Positions 45,213 to 53,913 of a stretch of DNA of 64,000 nt are shown piece after piece. Numbering within the stretch: the stretch's first letter is position 1; every line of letters begins with the position of its first letter. The DNA is taken from assembly GCA_963542695.1 (NCBI GenBank), contig CAUTYX010000003.1, positions 69,423 through 133,422 on the forward strand. Direction: 5' to 3'. The position numbers and the translations under genes were made by a program. The notes under the pieces are model-generated. The model was not told the origin of the DNA, did no database searches, and was given only the letters and a program-made list of their open reading frames with translations. This DNA comes from RUG100 sp963542695. GTDB taxonomy: Bacteria > Bacillota > Clostridia > Peptostreptococcales > Anaerovoracaceae.

Positions 45213-45907
45213 GTACACGGATAATGGTTATTCTGATGGCAGTGTTGGTCATTGTTCCCTTTTACATCTACTTTGAGCGGCAAAAACCACAGCCGAGAAC
45301 CATTGTGTTATTGACCGTGTTAATCGGATTGGCCGTGGCCGGCAGAGAAGCTTTCTTCATGGTTCCTTTTTTCAAACCGGTATTGGCCTTTGCTGTTATT
45401 GCAGGGATTTCCATGGGAGCAAATGCCGGGTTCATCGTTGGTTCCATGACGGCTCTGGTATCAAATTTTTTGTTCGGTCAAGGCCCCTGGACGGTGTTTC
45501 AAATGGCCGCTTGGGGGCTGGTTGGATTGGTTGCCGGACTGCTGGCGGAGAATTTGCTTAGCGGCCGGTTGCCGGGAGGAAAAATGATGGTGGGAAAGCG
45601 ACGTATTCCTATGATGATATATGGATTTGCAGCAGCTTTCTTAATCCATGGAGTCATTACCGATTTGTGGACGTTGTTTTTCGTCAACGAAAATCCCAAT
45701 TTGGCGACAGTTCTCTCTGTATATGGTGCCGCATTGATTCCCGATACTATTTTGGGTGTGGCTACTGCCTTTTTCTTATTGGTTCTGGGAGAACCTATTA
45801 TCGGAAAGATTCAGCGGGTAAAACGAAAATATGGAATGGAATGTGTGAAAGAGGAAGGTGAGAGTGGACATGAAGATGGATATGGAAATAAAAATGAAGA
45901 GGGGTAA
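45209..45907 (+). CDS. ECF transporter S component, probably for cobalamin
   Basis: A 232-residue membrane protein with about six membrane segments and a cytoplasmic acidic tail. MFVPFF-like and GAxxGFxxG features typical of S components are seen as FMVPFFKPV and GANAGFIVGSMTALVSNFLFGQGPWT. It starts in a four-base overlap with the ATPase gene. Specificity for B12 or its precursors is inferred from the riboswitch and the DUF4430 lipoprotein. Confidence 0.85.
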   Translation: MSTRIMVILMAVLVIVPFYIYFERQKPQPRTIVLLTVLIGLAVAGREAFFMVPFFKPVLAFAVIAGISMGANAGFIVGSMTALVSNFLFGQGPWTVFQMAAWGLVGLVAGLLAENLLSGRLPGGKMMVGKRRIPMMIYGFAAAFLIHGVITDLWTLFFVNENPNLATVLSVYGAALIPDTILGVATAFFLLVLGEPIIGKIQRVKRKYGMECVKEEGESGHEDGYGNKNEEG

Positions 45908-47810
45908 GGACAGTAGGAATCAGCAATCTGCCCGGAAAAAGCAATTGCTGAGTATGGTAATGGCTGTGTTGGTAGCAATGACAATGCTGCTGCCAAGTGG
46001 TGCAAATGCACAAATTACAGCTAGCGCACCTCCCAGCAAAACAAACTACGGGACGATTAAATGGGAAGAAAAGTTAGGTAAGGACTACAGGACGGATGCA
46101 TTTACTCCTCCGGTTGTGGTGGGCGATTATGTGTATGTGTATAAGGGCCATTATGTTTATGAGAAAAGCAAAGAAAATGGAAAAGTTACTCGGAAATGGG
46201 TAATTCAGCAAGGAAGTCCGGGATTTGCAACATTACCACTGACAGTTAGCGATGATAAAACAAAACTTTATGGAACAGCATATGACGTCAACTCTGAGGA
46301 TGGCGAAGAATATACTTGGCTTTTTCAAATTGACCTGAGCAAAGATCCGGAAGAAGATACTGTTCTGTTTTCAGAATACTTTTCAGGCCAAAACATCAAT
46401 CCGGTGATATATAAAAATGGATATGTATATTGTGGGATTTATGGGTTTGATAATACCGATTCGTATTTTTGCATCGATCCCTCGACCATGGCTATAAAGA
46501 ATGGTCATGAAGTTATGAAAACAGTTTGGGTGAAGGAAGGAAAAGACCTCCAGGAAAGGGCGGTATCCGGAAGAACCGGTTACTACTGGTTCGGAGCCTA
46601 TGTTTCTAATGATAACAATACTATTGTCCTTGGAAGGGATAACGGGAAACTGTATGTGGTAAAAAACACAGCCCAAAGTGTTTCTGAGATATGGGAAAAA
46701 TCGGGAGGGTTTTCCTGTGATGCACCTATTCGATCTACCATTGTAGGCAATGTGGTCAATAAACAAGAGTATATTTATGTTGTAACCAGAGGATCTGATT
46801 CTGCAAGAGCAACTGAATCGGAACAGTGTGGTACCGTGTATAAATTTCGGCTAAATGATGGTGGGAATTTGGAGAAGATGGCTTCTGAAAAGCTAGCCGG
46901 TGCTAGTGTAGGAGAACCTATTATAAATGGTACCAAGCTGTATGTGTCTTACGAAAATGGAATGGCATCCTATGAAATAGCAGGCGATCAACTAAATAAA
47001 ATTGACACAATTAAGACCCCTGGCTGGGTGAAAGGTCATCTGCTGTATTCTACCGCCAATAACTGTATTTATGGGCAAATGTACAAAGGTGCCGGTATAT
47101 ATTACGTGCAGACTGACAAAACAGGACATTTCACAAAGCAAGGAAATTTGTATACAACCAATCATTTGGATTACGGAGGGAAATCGATTTTTGCAGGATA
47201 TGACATAACTTGTGATGAAAACGGGAATATCTACTGTAAAAATGATGAAGGCTACCTAATGTGTATCAAAGCCGGTTACGATATGGGAGCGCCAACTCTA
47301 AGCTCTGTCAAAGGGTTGGACTATCGAAGTGCAAAAATTACATGGAAGCAAAAGCAAAACATTGCATCGTATCAACTGCAGCGAAGTGACGGTAAGAGTT
47401 TTAAGATATCTGCCTCATCTACGTCCTACGTAGATCGCAGCTTGACTGCCGGTAAGCAATACTCCTATACGTTGCGGGCGTTGTGTGGCGAATCCACTTA
47501 CAGTAAATCTTCCGGAAAAAAATATGTAAAAACAGTTCCGGCTACGCCAAAGCTTTCTGTTAAGGTCGGAAAAAGAAAGGCCTCTCTCTCATGGTCAAAA
47601 GCCGGCGGCGTCAAAGTATACCAGGTGTATCGGGCAACAAAAAAGAAGGGCAAATACAAGCTGGTAAAAACAACGACAAAACGAACCTGGGTCAATAAAA
47701 GGCTAAAGAAAAAGAAAATGTACTATTTCAAAGTTCGAGGATATACCACAGCACAAGGAAAGAAAACTTACGGCAGATGGTCGTCAGTACGCAGCTGCAG
47801 AGTTAGATGA
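45858..47810 (+). CDS. Secreted beta-propeller-like protein with two fibronectin-III-like domains
   Basis: A 650-residue exported protein. After a basic N-region, a signal peptide ends near PSGANA. Residues about 45-470 hold repeated beta-strand blocks of the PQQ/WD-like propeller kind (VVVGDYVYVYKG, VIYKNGYVYCGIYG, NNTIVLGRDNGKLYVV). Two Fn3-like domains follow, the last very lysine-rich, which may hold the protein on the anionic wall. There is no sorting signal. The GTG start overlaps the S component by 50 bases; an ATG 12 bases later is possible. As part of a B12-controlled operon it may bind or process corrinoids, but nothing in the sequence proves it. Confidence 0.8.
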   Translation: MRVDMKMDMEIKMKRGKDSRNQQSARKKQLLSMVMAVLVAMTMLLPSGANAQITASAPPSKTNYGTIKWEEKLGKDYRTDAFTPPVVVGDYVYVYKGHYVYEKSKENGKVTRKWVIQQGSPGFATLPLTVSDDKTKLYGTAYDVNSEDGEEYTWLFQIDLSKDPEEDTVLFSEYFSGQNINPVIYKNGYVYCGIYGFDNTDSYFCIDPSTMAIKNGHEVMKTVWVKEGKDLQERAVSGRTGYYWFGAYVSNDNNTIVLGRDNGKLYVVKNTAQSVSEIWEKSGGFSCDAPIRSTIVGNVVNKQEYIYVVTRGSDSARATESEQCGTVYKFRLNDGGNLEKMASEKLAGASVGEPIINGTKLYVSYENGMASYEIAGDQLNKIDTIKTPGWVKGHLLYSTANNCIYGQMYKGAGIYYVQTDKTGHFTKQGNLYTTNHLDYGGKSIFAGYDITCDENGNIYCKNDEGYLMCIKAGYDMGAPTLSSVKGLDYRSAKITWKQKQNIASYQLQRSDGKSFKISASSTSYVDRSLTAGKQYSYTLRALCGESTYSKSSGKKYVKTVPATPKLSVKVGKRKASLSWSKAGGVKVYQVYRATKKKGKYKLVKTTTKRTWVNKRLKKKKMYYFKVRGYTTAQGKKTYGRWSSVRSCRVR

Positions 47811-47915
47811 TAACTTTTGATATAGAACGAAATTTGGACAGATGAGAGGTGACCGAAAACCATAAAAATCGATTGTCGGAAAGCGGAAGGTGTTATTTGA
47901 TACAAGAAAGGAATC

Positions 47916-49517
47916 ATGATGAGAAGGAAACAAAAAAACGTATATAAGCTGTTTACGGCGTTGCTTGCTGCACTGATGCTGGTAGCGTTTATGCCAACGG
48001 CAGCTTTTGCCGAAGATGATGTGACAGAAGAAGGTGCAGCAAAAGATATTACAGTATATGTCACCATTAGCGATCAGGGGAATCTTGCTACGGCCAATGA
48101 TGGAAGTGCCATGGCTTGGAAAAAAGTAGTGGTAAAAGATTTAAACGGAGATAAAAAGTTCTCTTTTGACGAAGCTTTGCAAGCTACCCATGCGACCTAT
48201 AATGCAGCGGAAAATTATGAAGTCAGTAAAGACTGGGTAAAAAAGCTGTGGGGAAGAACCGGAGGAAGCTTTTTGTTTGCAAACAATGGGGAGAAAATTC
48301 CCAACGGTGTATCCACAGACACTGTCAAAGCCAATGACTATTTAACGGCAGCTACTATGCAGGACACAGAAACTTATGGAGACTGTGCTGCTTTCTTTGA
48401 TAAGAATGAGGCAACCGTTACTGCCGGAAAGTCAGTAATGCTAAATTTCAGCGGATACCCGGGTATGAATGGCGGCGATTCCAAAGCCATTCCAAAGGCA
48501 ACTGTATCCACATGGGAAAACGGTGAGACAAAGACCATTGGAACTACTGATGATGCCGGAAATGTTACTGTAAAGTTTGACAAACCGGGAACATACATTG
48601 TAACGGCTAGTGGTACACAGCCCAGTGTTATCAATGGAGGAGATGATGAAGATGGTCTGTGGAAGTTGGTAAAAGCATCGAGAGATGCTGCCGGCAAGGT
48701 TATTTATGGAAAAACCAATTGGGCTACCCATGACGCTTTTATTGGATATACAGCAAAAGATTATGGCGAAGGTCCTTATCCATATAGCGAAATTCAATGG
48801 ATTCCCTTTGAAGATTTTGATGTTGATGAATGGACAACGGAAAATGGATACCTTATTTATTCCGGTATGTTGACAGTGGAAGGAAAAACTACTGCTCCGG
48901 CGTGTATTGTTACAGTAAAAGCCGCTTCCAAACCGTCCACACCGAATAAACCGAAAAAGCCACAAACTCCAAAACTGGGCAAGGCCAAGGTGAAGGCGAA
49001 GACACGCAGCTGGATCGCTTCTAAAGTGTACTGGTCTAAGGTAAAGCATGCAAAAGCGTATCAAGTGTACCGTTCTGCCAGAAAGAACAGTGGTTACAAG
49101 AAAGTGGCAACTACTAGGACGAGACACTATATCAGCAAGAATTTGAAAACAGGAAAAACCTATTATTACAAAGTTAAGGCTGTTGCAAAAGGTTATAAAC
49201 CGACTATATCCGCACCAAAAGCAAAGAAAGTCGTAGCCAAGGCACCGACGCTGAAGCTGACGGCCGGCAATCATAGCATTCGTGCTGACTGGACAAAAGT
49301 TCCAGGCTCTACCGGCTATAAACTGTACAGAACCGATACCAAAGGCGGCAAGTTCCAACTGGTTAGAACAGCTAAAGGTTACTACAACCTGGATTACACA
49401 TCCATTAACAAAAAGCCTGGAAAGAAGTACTATTTCAAGGTTAGAGCTTACAAGAAAATCGGAAACAAAACATATTTCGGTGCGTATTCGGCAGTAAAAG
49501 TAAAGGCCGCCAAATAG
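47916..49517 (+). CDS. Secreted modular protein with possible DUF4430-like domain and fibronectin-III-like domains
   Basis: A 533-residue exported protein with a signal peptide ending at AAFA. Residues 35-150 (ITVYVTISDQGNLA...SFDEALQATHATYN...KLWGRTGGSFLF) resemble domains that clostridia place in corrinoid-uptake loci and may share the DUF4430/transcobalamin-like fold. An Ig-like region follows (GKSVMLNFSGYPG...GTYIVTASG), then a Pro/Lys linker and two lysine-rich Fn3-like domains similar to those of the preceding protein. It lies 105 bases downstream on the same strand; a GAAAGGA site precedes an ATG-ATG start. It is probably the last gene of the B12 operon. Confidence 0.78.
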   Translation: MMRRKQKNVYKLFTALLAALMLVAFMPTAAFAEDDVTEEGAAKDITVYVTISDQGNLATANDGSAMAWKKVVVKDLNGDKKFSFDEALQATHATYNAAENYEVSKDWVKKLWGRTGGSFLFANNGEKIPNGVSTDTVKANDYLTAATMQDTETYGDCAAFFDKNEATVTAGKSVMLNFSGYPGMNGGDSKAIPKATVSTWENGETKTIGTTDDAGNVTVKFDKPGTYIVTASGTQPSVINGGDDEDGLWKLVKASRDAAGKVIYGKTNWATHDAFIGYTAKDYGEGPYPYSEIQWIPFEDFDVDEWTTENGYLIYSGMLTVEGKTTAPACIVTVKAASKPSTPNKPKKPQTPKLGKAKVKAKTRSWIASKVYWSKVKHAKAYQVYRSARKNSGYKKVATTRTRHYISKNLKTGKTYYYKVKAVAKGYKPTISAPKAKKVVAKAPTLKLTAGNHSIRADWTKVPGSTGYKLYRTDTKGGKFQLVRTAKGYYNLDYTSINKKPGKKYYFKVRAYKKIGNKTYFGAYSAVKVKAAK

Positions 49518-49611
49518 CCCTCCTAAAAGAACGATCCTAAACACAGGCACCGTGATAAAAACGTGTAGAATTTTCTAGAGGTGCCGGTACTGAACGGGAT
49601 TTAAGCAAAAG

Positions 49612-49651
49612 AAAAAGCAAGCTTACGCAAATTTCGTAGGCTTGCTTTTTT
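49612..49651. terminator. Bidirectional terminator
   Basis: AAAAAGCAAGC/GCTTGCTTTTT encloses TACG/CGTA, with T runs on both strands. It ends the B12 operon on one strand and tRNA-Thr on the other, whose 3' end abuts it. Confidence 0.88.
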
Positions 49652-49726
49652 GGAGCCACTGGCCGGGGTCGAACCGGCCACCTGCACGTTACGAATGTGC
49701 TGCTCTGCCAGATGAGCTACAGTGGC
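49651..49726 (-). tRNA. tRNA-Thr (anticodon CGT)
   Basis: A 76-base cloverleaf on the minus strand. The acceptor GCCACTG pairs with CAGTGGC, the anticodon loop TTCGTAA has anticodon CGT, the T arm is GCCGG-TTCGACC-CCGGC, and CCA is encoded. The closing pair of the anticodon stem is an A-C mismatch, which is tolerated in many tRNAs. Confidence 0.93.
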
Positions 49727-49900
49727 ATATCCATGGGTTATTTTACTATACCATTAGAACTTTCGCAAGGAGAAAGGTCTTTATTTGAAAGGTAACGAAA
49801 AAGCCGAATATACCTTGGCAATTCGTGCTAAATTTTTTTACGCTGAATTCATATTGGAGGTGAACGCAAATATATATTTGGTGCATGAGATGAATCCACC

Positions 49901-49931
49901 TTGACATAAAAAGAGGGAAATAGGGTATAAT
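49901..49931 (+). promoter_or_regulatory. Promoter of the alpha/beta hydrolase gene
   Basis: TTGACA and TATAAT are separated by 19 bases, a little wide, upstream of an AAAGGAGG ribosome site. Confidence 0.65.
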
Positions 49932-49965
49932 TTATACAGCTTAATAAAACCAAAGGAGGCACCAC

Positions 49966-50703
49966 ATGGAAACCAAATACATTGATAGCAAACATGGTTA
50001 CGAAATTCCATATTACATAGATATTCCCACAGAAACAAAGCGGGTGATTATCATTAGTCACGGCTTTGGAAGCAGCAAAGATAGCCCAACAGCACAAATG
50101 ATGCTAAAAGGATTACCGGAACAAGGAATCGGCGCCGTGGCTTTTGATTTTCCAACCCATGGAGAAAGCAAGGCTGCCGTGGCGGATTTGCGGGTTGACA
50201 ACTGTATCGACGATGTAAGAGTCATGGAAGAGCTTGTTATGAAATCGCAACCAAAAGCGGATATCGGCTATTTTTCATCTAGCTTTGGGGCATACATCAA
50301 CCTGCTGTTTTTAGGACAGGGAGATCACAAAGGGAATAAGTCTTTCCTGCGTAGTGCGGCGGTAAACATGCCATCTTTATTTGATGATTTGACACCGGCG
50401 CAGCAGGAAGAATTGAAAGAAACCGGTCAGGTGACGGTGGATGATCCTCCGGTGGCAGTTTCCCGGGCTTTTTTGGATGATTTGAAAGAAAACGATTTGT
50501 TTTCTTCCTTTATGCCCGATGGCACAAAATTGGGAATGGTTCACGGCAATGAGGACAAAATCATTGAGCCTAAAATAGCTGTTGCATTTTCTGCTTATTA
50601 TGATGTACCGGCGGCATTTATCTCCGGCGGCACCCATAATCTCTGCGGCGAGGGTATGCCGGAACAAGTTTTTCAGATGGCCTTGGAATTCTTTGAGAAT
50701 TAG
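49966..50703 (+). CDS. Alpha/beta hydrolase
   Basis: A 245-residue serine hydrolase. The oxyanion region is IIISHGFGSSKDS; the nucleophile serine is in YFSSSFGAY (Ser where the first Gly of GxSxG is usual). The acid is probably the Asp or Glu near HGNEDKIIE, and the histidine is in SGGTHNLCGEG. Related to prolyl-oligopeptidase-type and acyl hydrolases. It is a single-gene unit. Substrate unknown. Confidence 0.82.
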   Translation: METKYIDSKHGYEIPYYIDIPTETKRVIIISHGFGSSKDSPTAQMMLKGLPEQGIGAVAFDFPTHGESKAAVADLRVDNCIDDVRVMEELVMKSQPKADIGYFSSSFGAYINLLFLGQGDHKGNKSFLRSAAVNMPSLFDDLTPAQQEELKETGQVTVDDPPVAVSRAFLDDLKENDLFSSFMPDGTKLGMVHGNEDKIIEPKIAVAFSAYYDVPAAFISGGTHNLCGEGMPEQVFQMALEFFEN

Positions 50704-50724
50704 AGCTTCGCAAACATCCTGCAG

Positions 50725-50744
50725 GCAGCCACTCAGGTGGCTGC
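50725..50744 (+). terminator. Hairpin after the hydrolase gene
   Basis: GCAGCCAC/GTGGCTGC with a four-base loop, followed by GAATGGTTTT. A second inverted repeat (TTACTCG/CGAGTAA) lies just beyond. Together they may end the hydrolase transcript. Confidence 0.55.
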
Positions 50745-50873
50745 GAATGGTTTTACTCGAGCTGCTGCCCGAGTAACCGCCCGGTGCTGGGAATCTCAAA
50801 GGCAAAAACCGGGGATTTTGAAAGTGGCGAAGCTGAGAACCGGGAATCTTGAAAGCGAAACCCGGAAAAAGGG

Positions 50874-50901
50874 TTGAAGATTTCTTGATTTTCGGTATAA
50901 T
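50874..50901 (+). promoter_or_regulatory. tRNA-Pro promoter
   Basis: TTGAAG and TATAAT are spaced by 16 bases, with the -10 ending about 20 bases before the tRNA. Confidence 0.75.
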
Positions 50902-50921
50902 AAGTGTTGCGCTATATATGT

Positions 50922-50998
50922 CGGGACGTGGCGCAGCTTGGTAGCGCGACTGCTTCGGGAGTAGTAGGCCGCAGGTTCAAATCCTGTCGTCCCGACCA
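50922..50998 (+). tRNA. tRNA-Pro (anticodon CGG)
   Basis: A 77-base cloverleaf. The acceptor CGGGACG pairs with CGTCCCG, the D stem is GCGC/GCGC, the anticodon loop TTCGGGA has anticodon CGG, and the T arm has GTTCAAATC. The discriminator is A and CCA is encoded. Confidence 0.95.
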
Positions 50999-51031
50999 TA
51001 GCTTTCAGAAATGCTGAACCATTAGTATTTT

Positions 51032-51063
51032 AAAGTGTCTTGGCAGTACAGGGCACTTTTTTA
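51032..51063 (+). terminator. Terminator of tRNA-Pro
   Basis: AAAGTG/CACTTT with inner pairs, followed by a T run. Confidence 0.78.
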
Positions 51064-51190
51064 TTTGCAAAAGCAATATACGGTATAACGGAAAAATATA
51101 CTGTACCCACATAACCATTGTGTAGGCCTAGTCCTGGAACTGGTTGCTGTAGTGATTGATACTCTGGATGAAGAGGTATACAATTAAAAT

Positions 51191-51379
51191 ATGGGTATGC
51201 TTGAAAGAATTAATGAAAAAATGGGGTTTGATGTCTCCAATAGATTGGAAAGAGAGAAGGCTGCACAAGAATATTATGGGGAACAGTCTGATTTTGCTTG
51301 TGATGATTCTAAGCCCAGTATATGGAGTAAGTTATCTCAAGAAGAAAGTTTGTGGGTAATGGAAAATTTGATACTATAA
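51191..51379 (+). CDS. Possible small protein of 62 residues
   Basis: The product (GMLERINEKMGFDVSNRLE...) is acidic and hydrophilic with a composition like a real protein. AAGAGG lies about 15 bases before the ATG; a second ATG two codons later is no better placed. No family is recognised. It may be the remnant of a larger gene. Confidence 0.35.
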   Translation: MGMLERINEKMGFDVSNRLEREKAAQEYYGEQSDFACDDSKPSIWSKLSQEESLWVMENLIL

Positions 51380-51663
51380 TAAAATGCGGACAAAAGAAGG
51401 TATTTTTTGACGGTTGGCCGAGGTACCTGTTTCTTCTCGATTTAAATTGAAGAGGTAGGGTGAGGTTTGGTATAATTGAAATACAAGTAGCAAGATTGCT
51501 ATAATCAAGTTGAGTATGGAGGTGGTAAGATTGATTCCTGTAATTGGGATTTTAATCTTGCTGCTTTTTTTTTTTTTGCTTTTTGTTTCGACCTACTTAA
51601 AATAGTATGCTGACTTTTTTATTTTTTGCTTCCTACGATGTATAATACAAGCAAGGAGGCTTT

Positions 51664-52188
51664 ATGCGAATTGAAGAAAAAAGGGCAACGCTGGCAATTC
51701 ATACCTTGCTGGAAAAATACGTAGACTGGACGGCTACGGAAAGCCGCTGTGGAATTTGCGAAAACTACGATAGGATTTGGTCCTGTCCTACCTATGATTT
51801 TTCTGTGGAAGCTTATTGGCGGCAGTTTTTCTCTGTTCAACTGCTGGCCACAAAAATTTACCTAGATGCTGATGAACTTGCAGATGTGGACAAAGTATTG
51901 GATCAGGTTCACAGAGATATCAGAGACTACTGGCGAAAAAACGAAACACTTCATATCGACAGCCAGTATTTAGCACCCGGCAGCTGCCATTTGTGTCCGG
52001 AAGGCTGCACTCGTAAGGTTGGTGCCCCTTGCCGCAGACCGGATCAGCTTCGGTATTCCATAGAGTCTCTTGGTGGCGATGTGGTTGCACTTTCGGAAGA
52101 TGTCCTTGGTACGAAGATTTTGTGGGGCTCACCGGAGAAGCCTCCGGAATATTATACTCTGGTTTCCGGACTGCTGCTGAAAAGATGA
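51664..52188 (+). CDS. DUF2284 metal-binding protein
   Basis: A 174-residue cysteine-rich protein. Cysteines occur in CGICENYDRIWSCPTY and SCHLCPEGCTRKVGAPCRRP, the two clusters that define DUF2284 and probably hold an iron-sulphur centre or zinc. Function unknown. An AAGGAGG site precedes the ATG. A run of 13 or so T residues lies about 85 bases upstream. Confidence 0.85.
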   Translation: MRIEEKRATLAIHTLLEKYVDWTATESRCGICENYDRIWSCPTYDFSVEAYWRQFFSVQLLATKIYLDADELADVDKVLDQVHRDIRDYWRKNETLHIDSQYLAPGSCHLCPEGCTRKVGAPCRRPDQLRYSIESLGGDVVALSEDVLGTKILWGSPEKPPEYYTLVSGLLLKR

Positions 52189-52206
52189 GAAAAAAATAGC
52201 TTAGGT

Positions 52207-52260
52207 AACCGATGTCTACTGCTATCTGTGACACTAGATAGAAAGATATCGGTTTTTTTT
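52207..52260 (+). terminator. Terminator after the DUF2284 gene
   Basis: AACCGAT-TC pairs with GA-ATCGGTT around an inner CTATCT/AGATAG stem and is followed by eight T residues. Confidence 0.85.
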
Positions 52261-52433
52261 ATTGGGAAGAACTATTTCTTCCAATGGAACTAGTGGAGAG
52301 CTTGTTCCCTTGACAGAGCAACTGGTCTATGGGATACTTTTTACAAAGTAGTTGGGAAAAAATGGAAATTAAGATTGAGGTGTGAAACGTGATAGCAAAA
52401 TTAAGACAGGCAAAGTAGGAAGGGAGGCAGTTT

Positions 52434-53258
52434 GTGTATAAACAACAGGAACTGATAGATAAGATTAAGGAGGAACTGGAACGGGAGAGGACAACGTTAT
52501 ATCAATGGCAGTCGATGTTACAGAAATTACCGGAAGGAAATATTAGAATATGCCGATCCCGTGGGCATACCTATTACTATCAAGTGGAATCAGTATCATC
52601 CAATGGAAAAAGTGCACGGAAAAATGAACATGGAAGTATTACGCGACGTGCGTGGATTTCTCAAAAGACAATAAAAAAACAAAAATTGATTGAGAAACTT
52701 CTTCAAAGGCGATATTTGACACGGGCTATTAAAAAAGTGGAACGTAATATTAAGATACTGAACGGAATGTTACATCGTTATGAAATTATTGATTATCCCA
52801 ATGTTCGCTTTTATGGGTCTATTGATATTGAAAAATGGGATGCTTCATCGTATTCTGGAAATCCGTTTCATGCAGAACAAAAGGTGGTGCCTACCAAAGA
52901 AGGAACTTTCGTTCGATCAAAGTCAGAAGCAGCTATTTATGACGAACTTTTAACAGCAGGGGTATATTTTCGTTATGAAGCGGCATTCAACTTGCCAACT
53001 GGAAAAATTGTTTATCCTGATTTTACAATTATTAGAGAAGATGGAAAGCCTTTTCTATGGGAGCACCTAGGGATGATTTTTAAACCTGAAAATGTGGCGG
53101 CATATCTAAAAAGGTTAGTCACTTTAGGGAAAGCGGGCTTTAAGTTGGCGGATAATTTAATTATCACATGGGACAGTCCAGAGAGACCATTTTCAGCGGA
53201 AGATGCCCGGCGTTCAATAAAGTTATTTTTGCAGATAAATGACCAATGCAATTCATGA
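52434..53258 (+). CDS. PD-(D/E)XK-like nuclease-domain protein of unknown role
   Basis: A 274-residue protein. Residues 1-120 are basic and helical, probably a coiled coil or DNA-binding region (KKVERNIKILNGML). The C-terminal half has the order of a PD-(D/E)XK fold: RSKSEAAIYDEL, then FRYEAAFNL, then YPDFTI and LWEHLGM, giving E...PD...E catalytic candidates. GTG start behind GGGAGG. The gene is more AT-rich than its neighbours and sits next to palindrome block B, which suggests acquisition by transfer. It could be a stand-alone endonuclease; no methylase or toxin partner is visible. Confidence 0.7.
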   Translation: MYKQQELIDKIKEELERERTTLYQWQSMLQKLPEGNIRICRSRGHTYYYQVESVSSNGKSARKNEHGSITRRAWISQKTIKKQKLIEKLLQRRYLTRAIKKVERNIKILNGMLHRYEIIDYPNVRFYGSIDIEKWDASSYSGNPFHAEQKVVPTKEGTFVRSKSEAAIYDELLTAGVYFRYEAAFNLPTGKIVYPDFTIIREDGKPFLWEHLGMIFKPENVAAYLKRLVTLGKAGFKLADNLIITWDSPERPFSAEDARRSIKLFLQINDQCNS

Positions 53259-53331
53259 TGAGCTGTCTTTTATGAATTTTGAGTAGTTCTCCTCTGAGGT
53301 AGAAGCAGTTCTGCAGTATTTCTTATTTTTG

Positions 53332-53692
53332 CAAAAGTACGGAAAATTTCCGCACTTTTGTCCGTTTTAAATTAAGTACGGAAAACTTCCGCACTTTTAT
53401 AAATAGAACGAAAAGTACGGATCCCACTTTGCTAATCAAAAATTCATTAAGCTGATTATTGAAAGGGAAATGAAGTGGATGATAGCTCAAGCGGGAAATA
53501 TTGCCCCGATTCCAACATTGAAAGCAAACAGTAAGAAGAAATCAATAACAAAGTTGTTTTTTAGACGAGTTTGTTTAAAGAAAGACGTAACATGATTGTA
53601 AGAATTCCTCCGCACTTTTTTTAAAAAAGCAAATAGTACGGAAATTTTCCGCAATTATGTTGAGTTTGAAAAAAGTACGGAAAACATGGGGA
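53332..53692. repeat. Palindromic repeat block B (same family as block A)
   Basis: At least three clear inverted repeats and several half sites share the core AAGTACGGAA/TTCCGCACTT: a 14-bp-arm palindrome at 53332-53360, another at 53374-53396, and one near 53634-53656, with half sites at 53411, 53609 and 53671. The block fills most of the gap between the nuclease gene and DUF2325 (53259-53913), which holds no convincing gene. The match to block A, 27 kb away, is direct in the sequence. Confidence 0.8.
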
Positions 53693-53913
53693 TGGAAATA
53701 AAATACTGGGAATTGAATGGTTTTGCCAATTGAAAAATGGTTCACTGGATCGATTAAAATATGTTTTTCAGAAAAATAGGGGGAGACCTTCAAAAAACAA
53801 CTCAAAGAAAAACACCGGACATGCCGGTGTTTTTCTTTGAGGTATGATATCTTATTACTTGATTACGGAGTTGGTTGAAATGCGAAGGCTAGGATTGCTA
53901 GTAGCTTTCCCGG

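Noticed and set aside
48441..49550. Long open frame of 369 codons on the minus strand opposite the last B12-locus gene
   Set aside because: It is a shadow of a lysine-rich coding strand. It has no ribosome site or family resemblance, and the plus-strand frame has a signal peptide and clear domains.
50796..50999. Minus-strand frame starting VGTTGFEPAAYYSRSS
   Set aside because: This is the well-known false protein produced by reading a tRNA gene in reverse; it covers tRNA-Pro.
51566..51578. Poly-T run as a terminator
   Set aside because: No stable hairpin precedes it; it is a simple homopolymer between genes.
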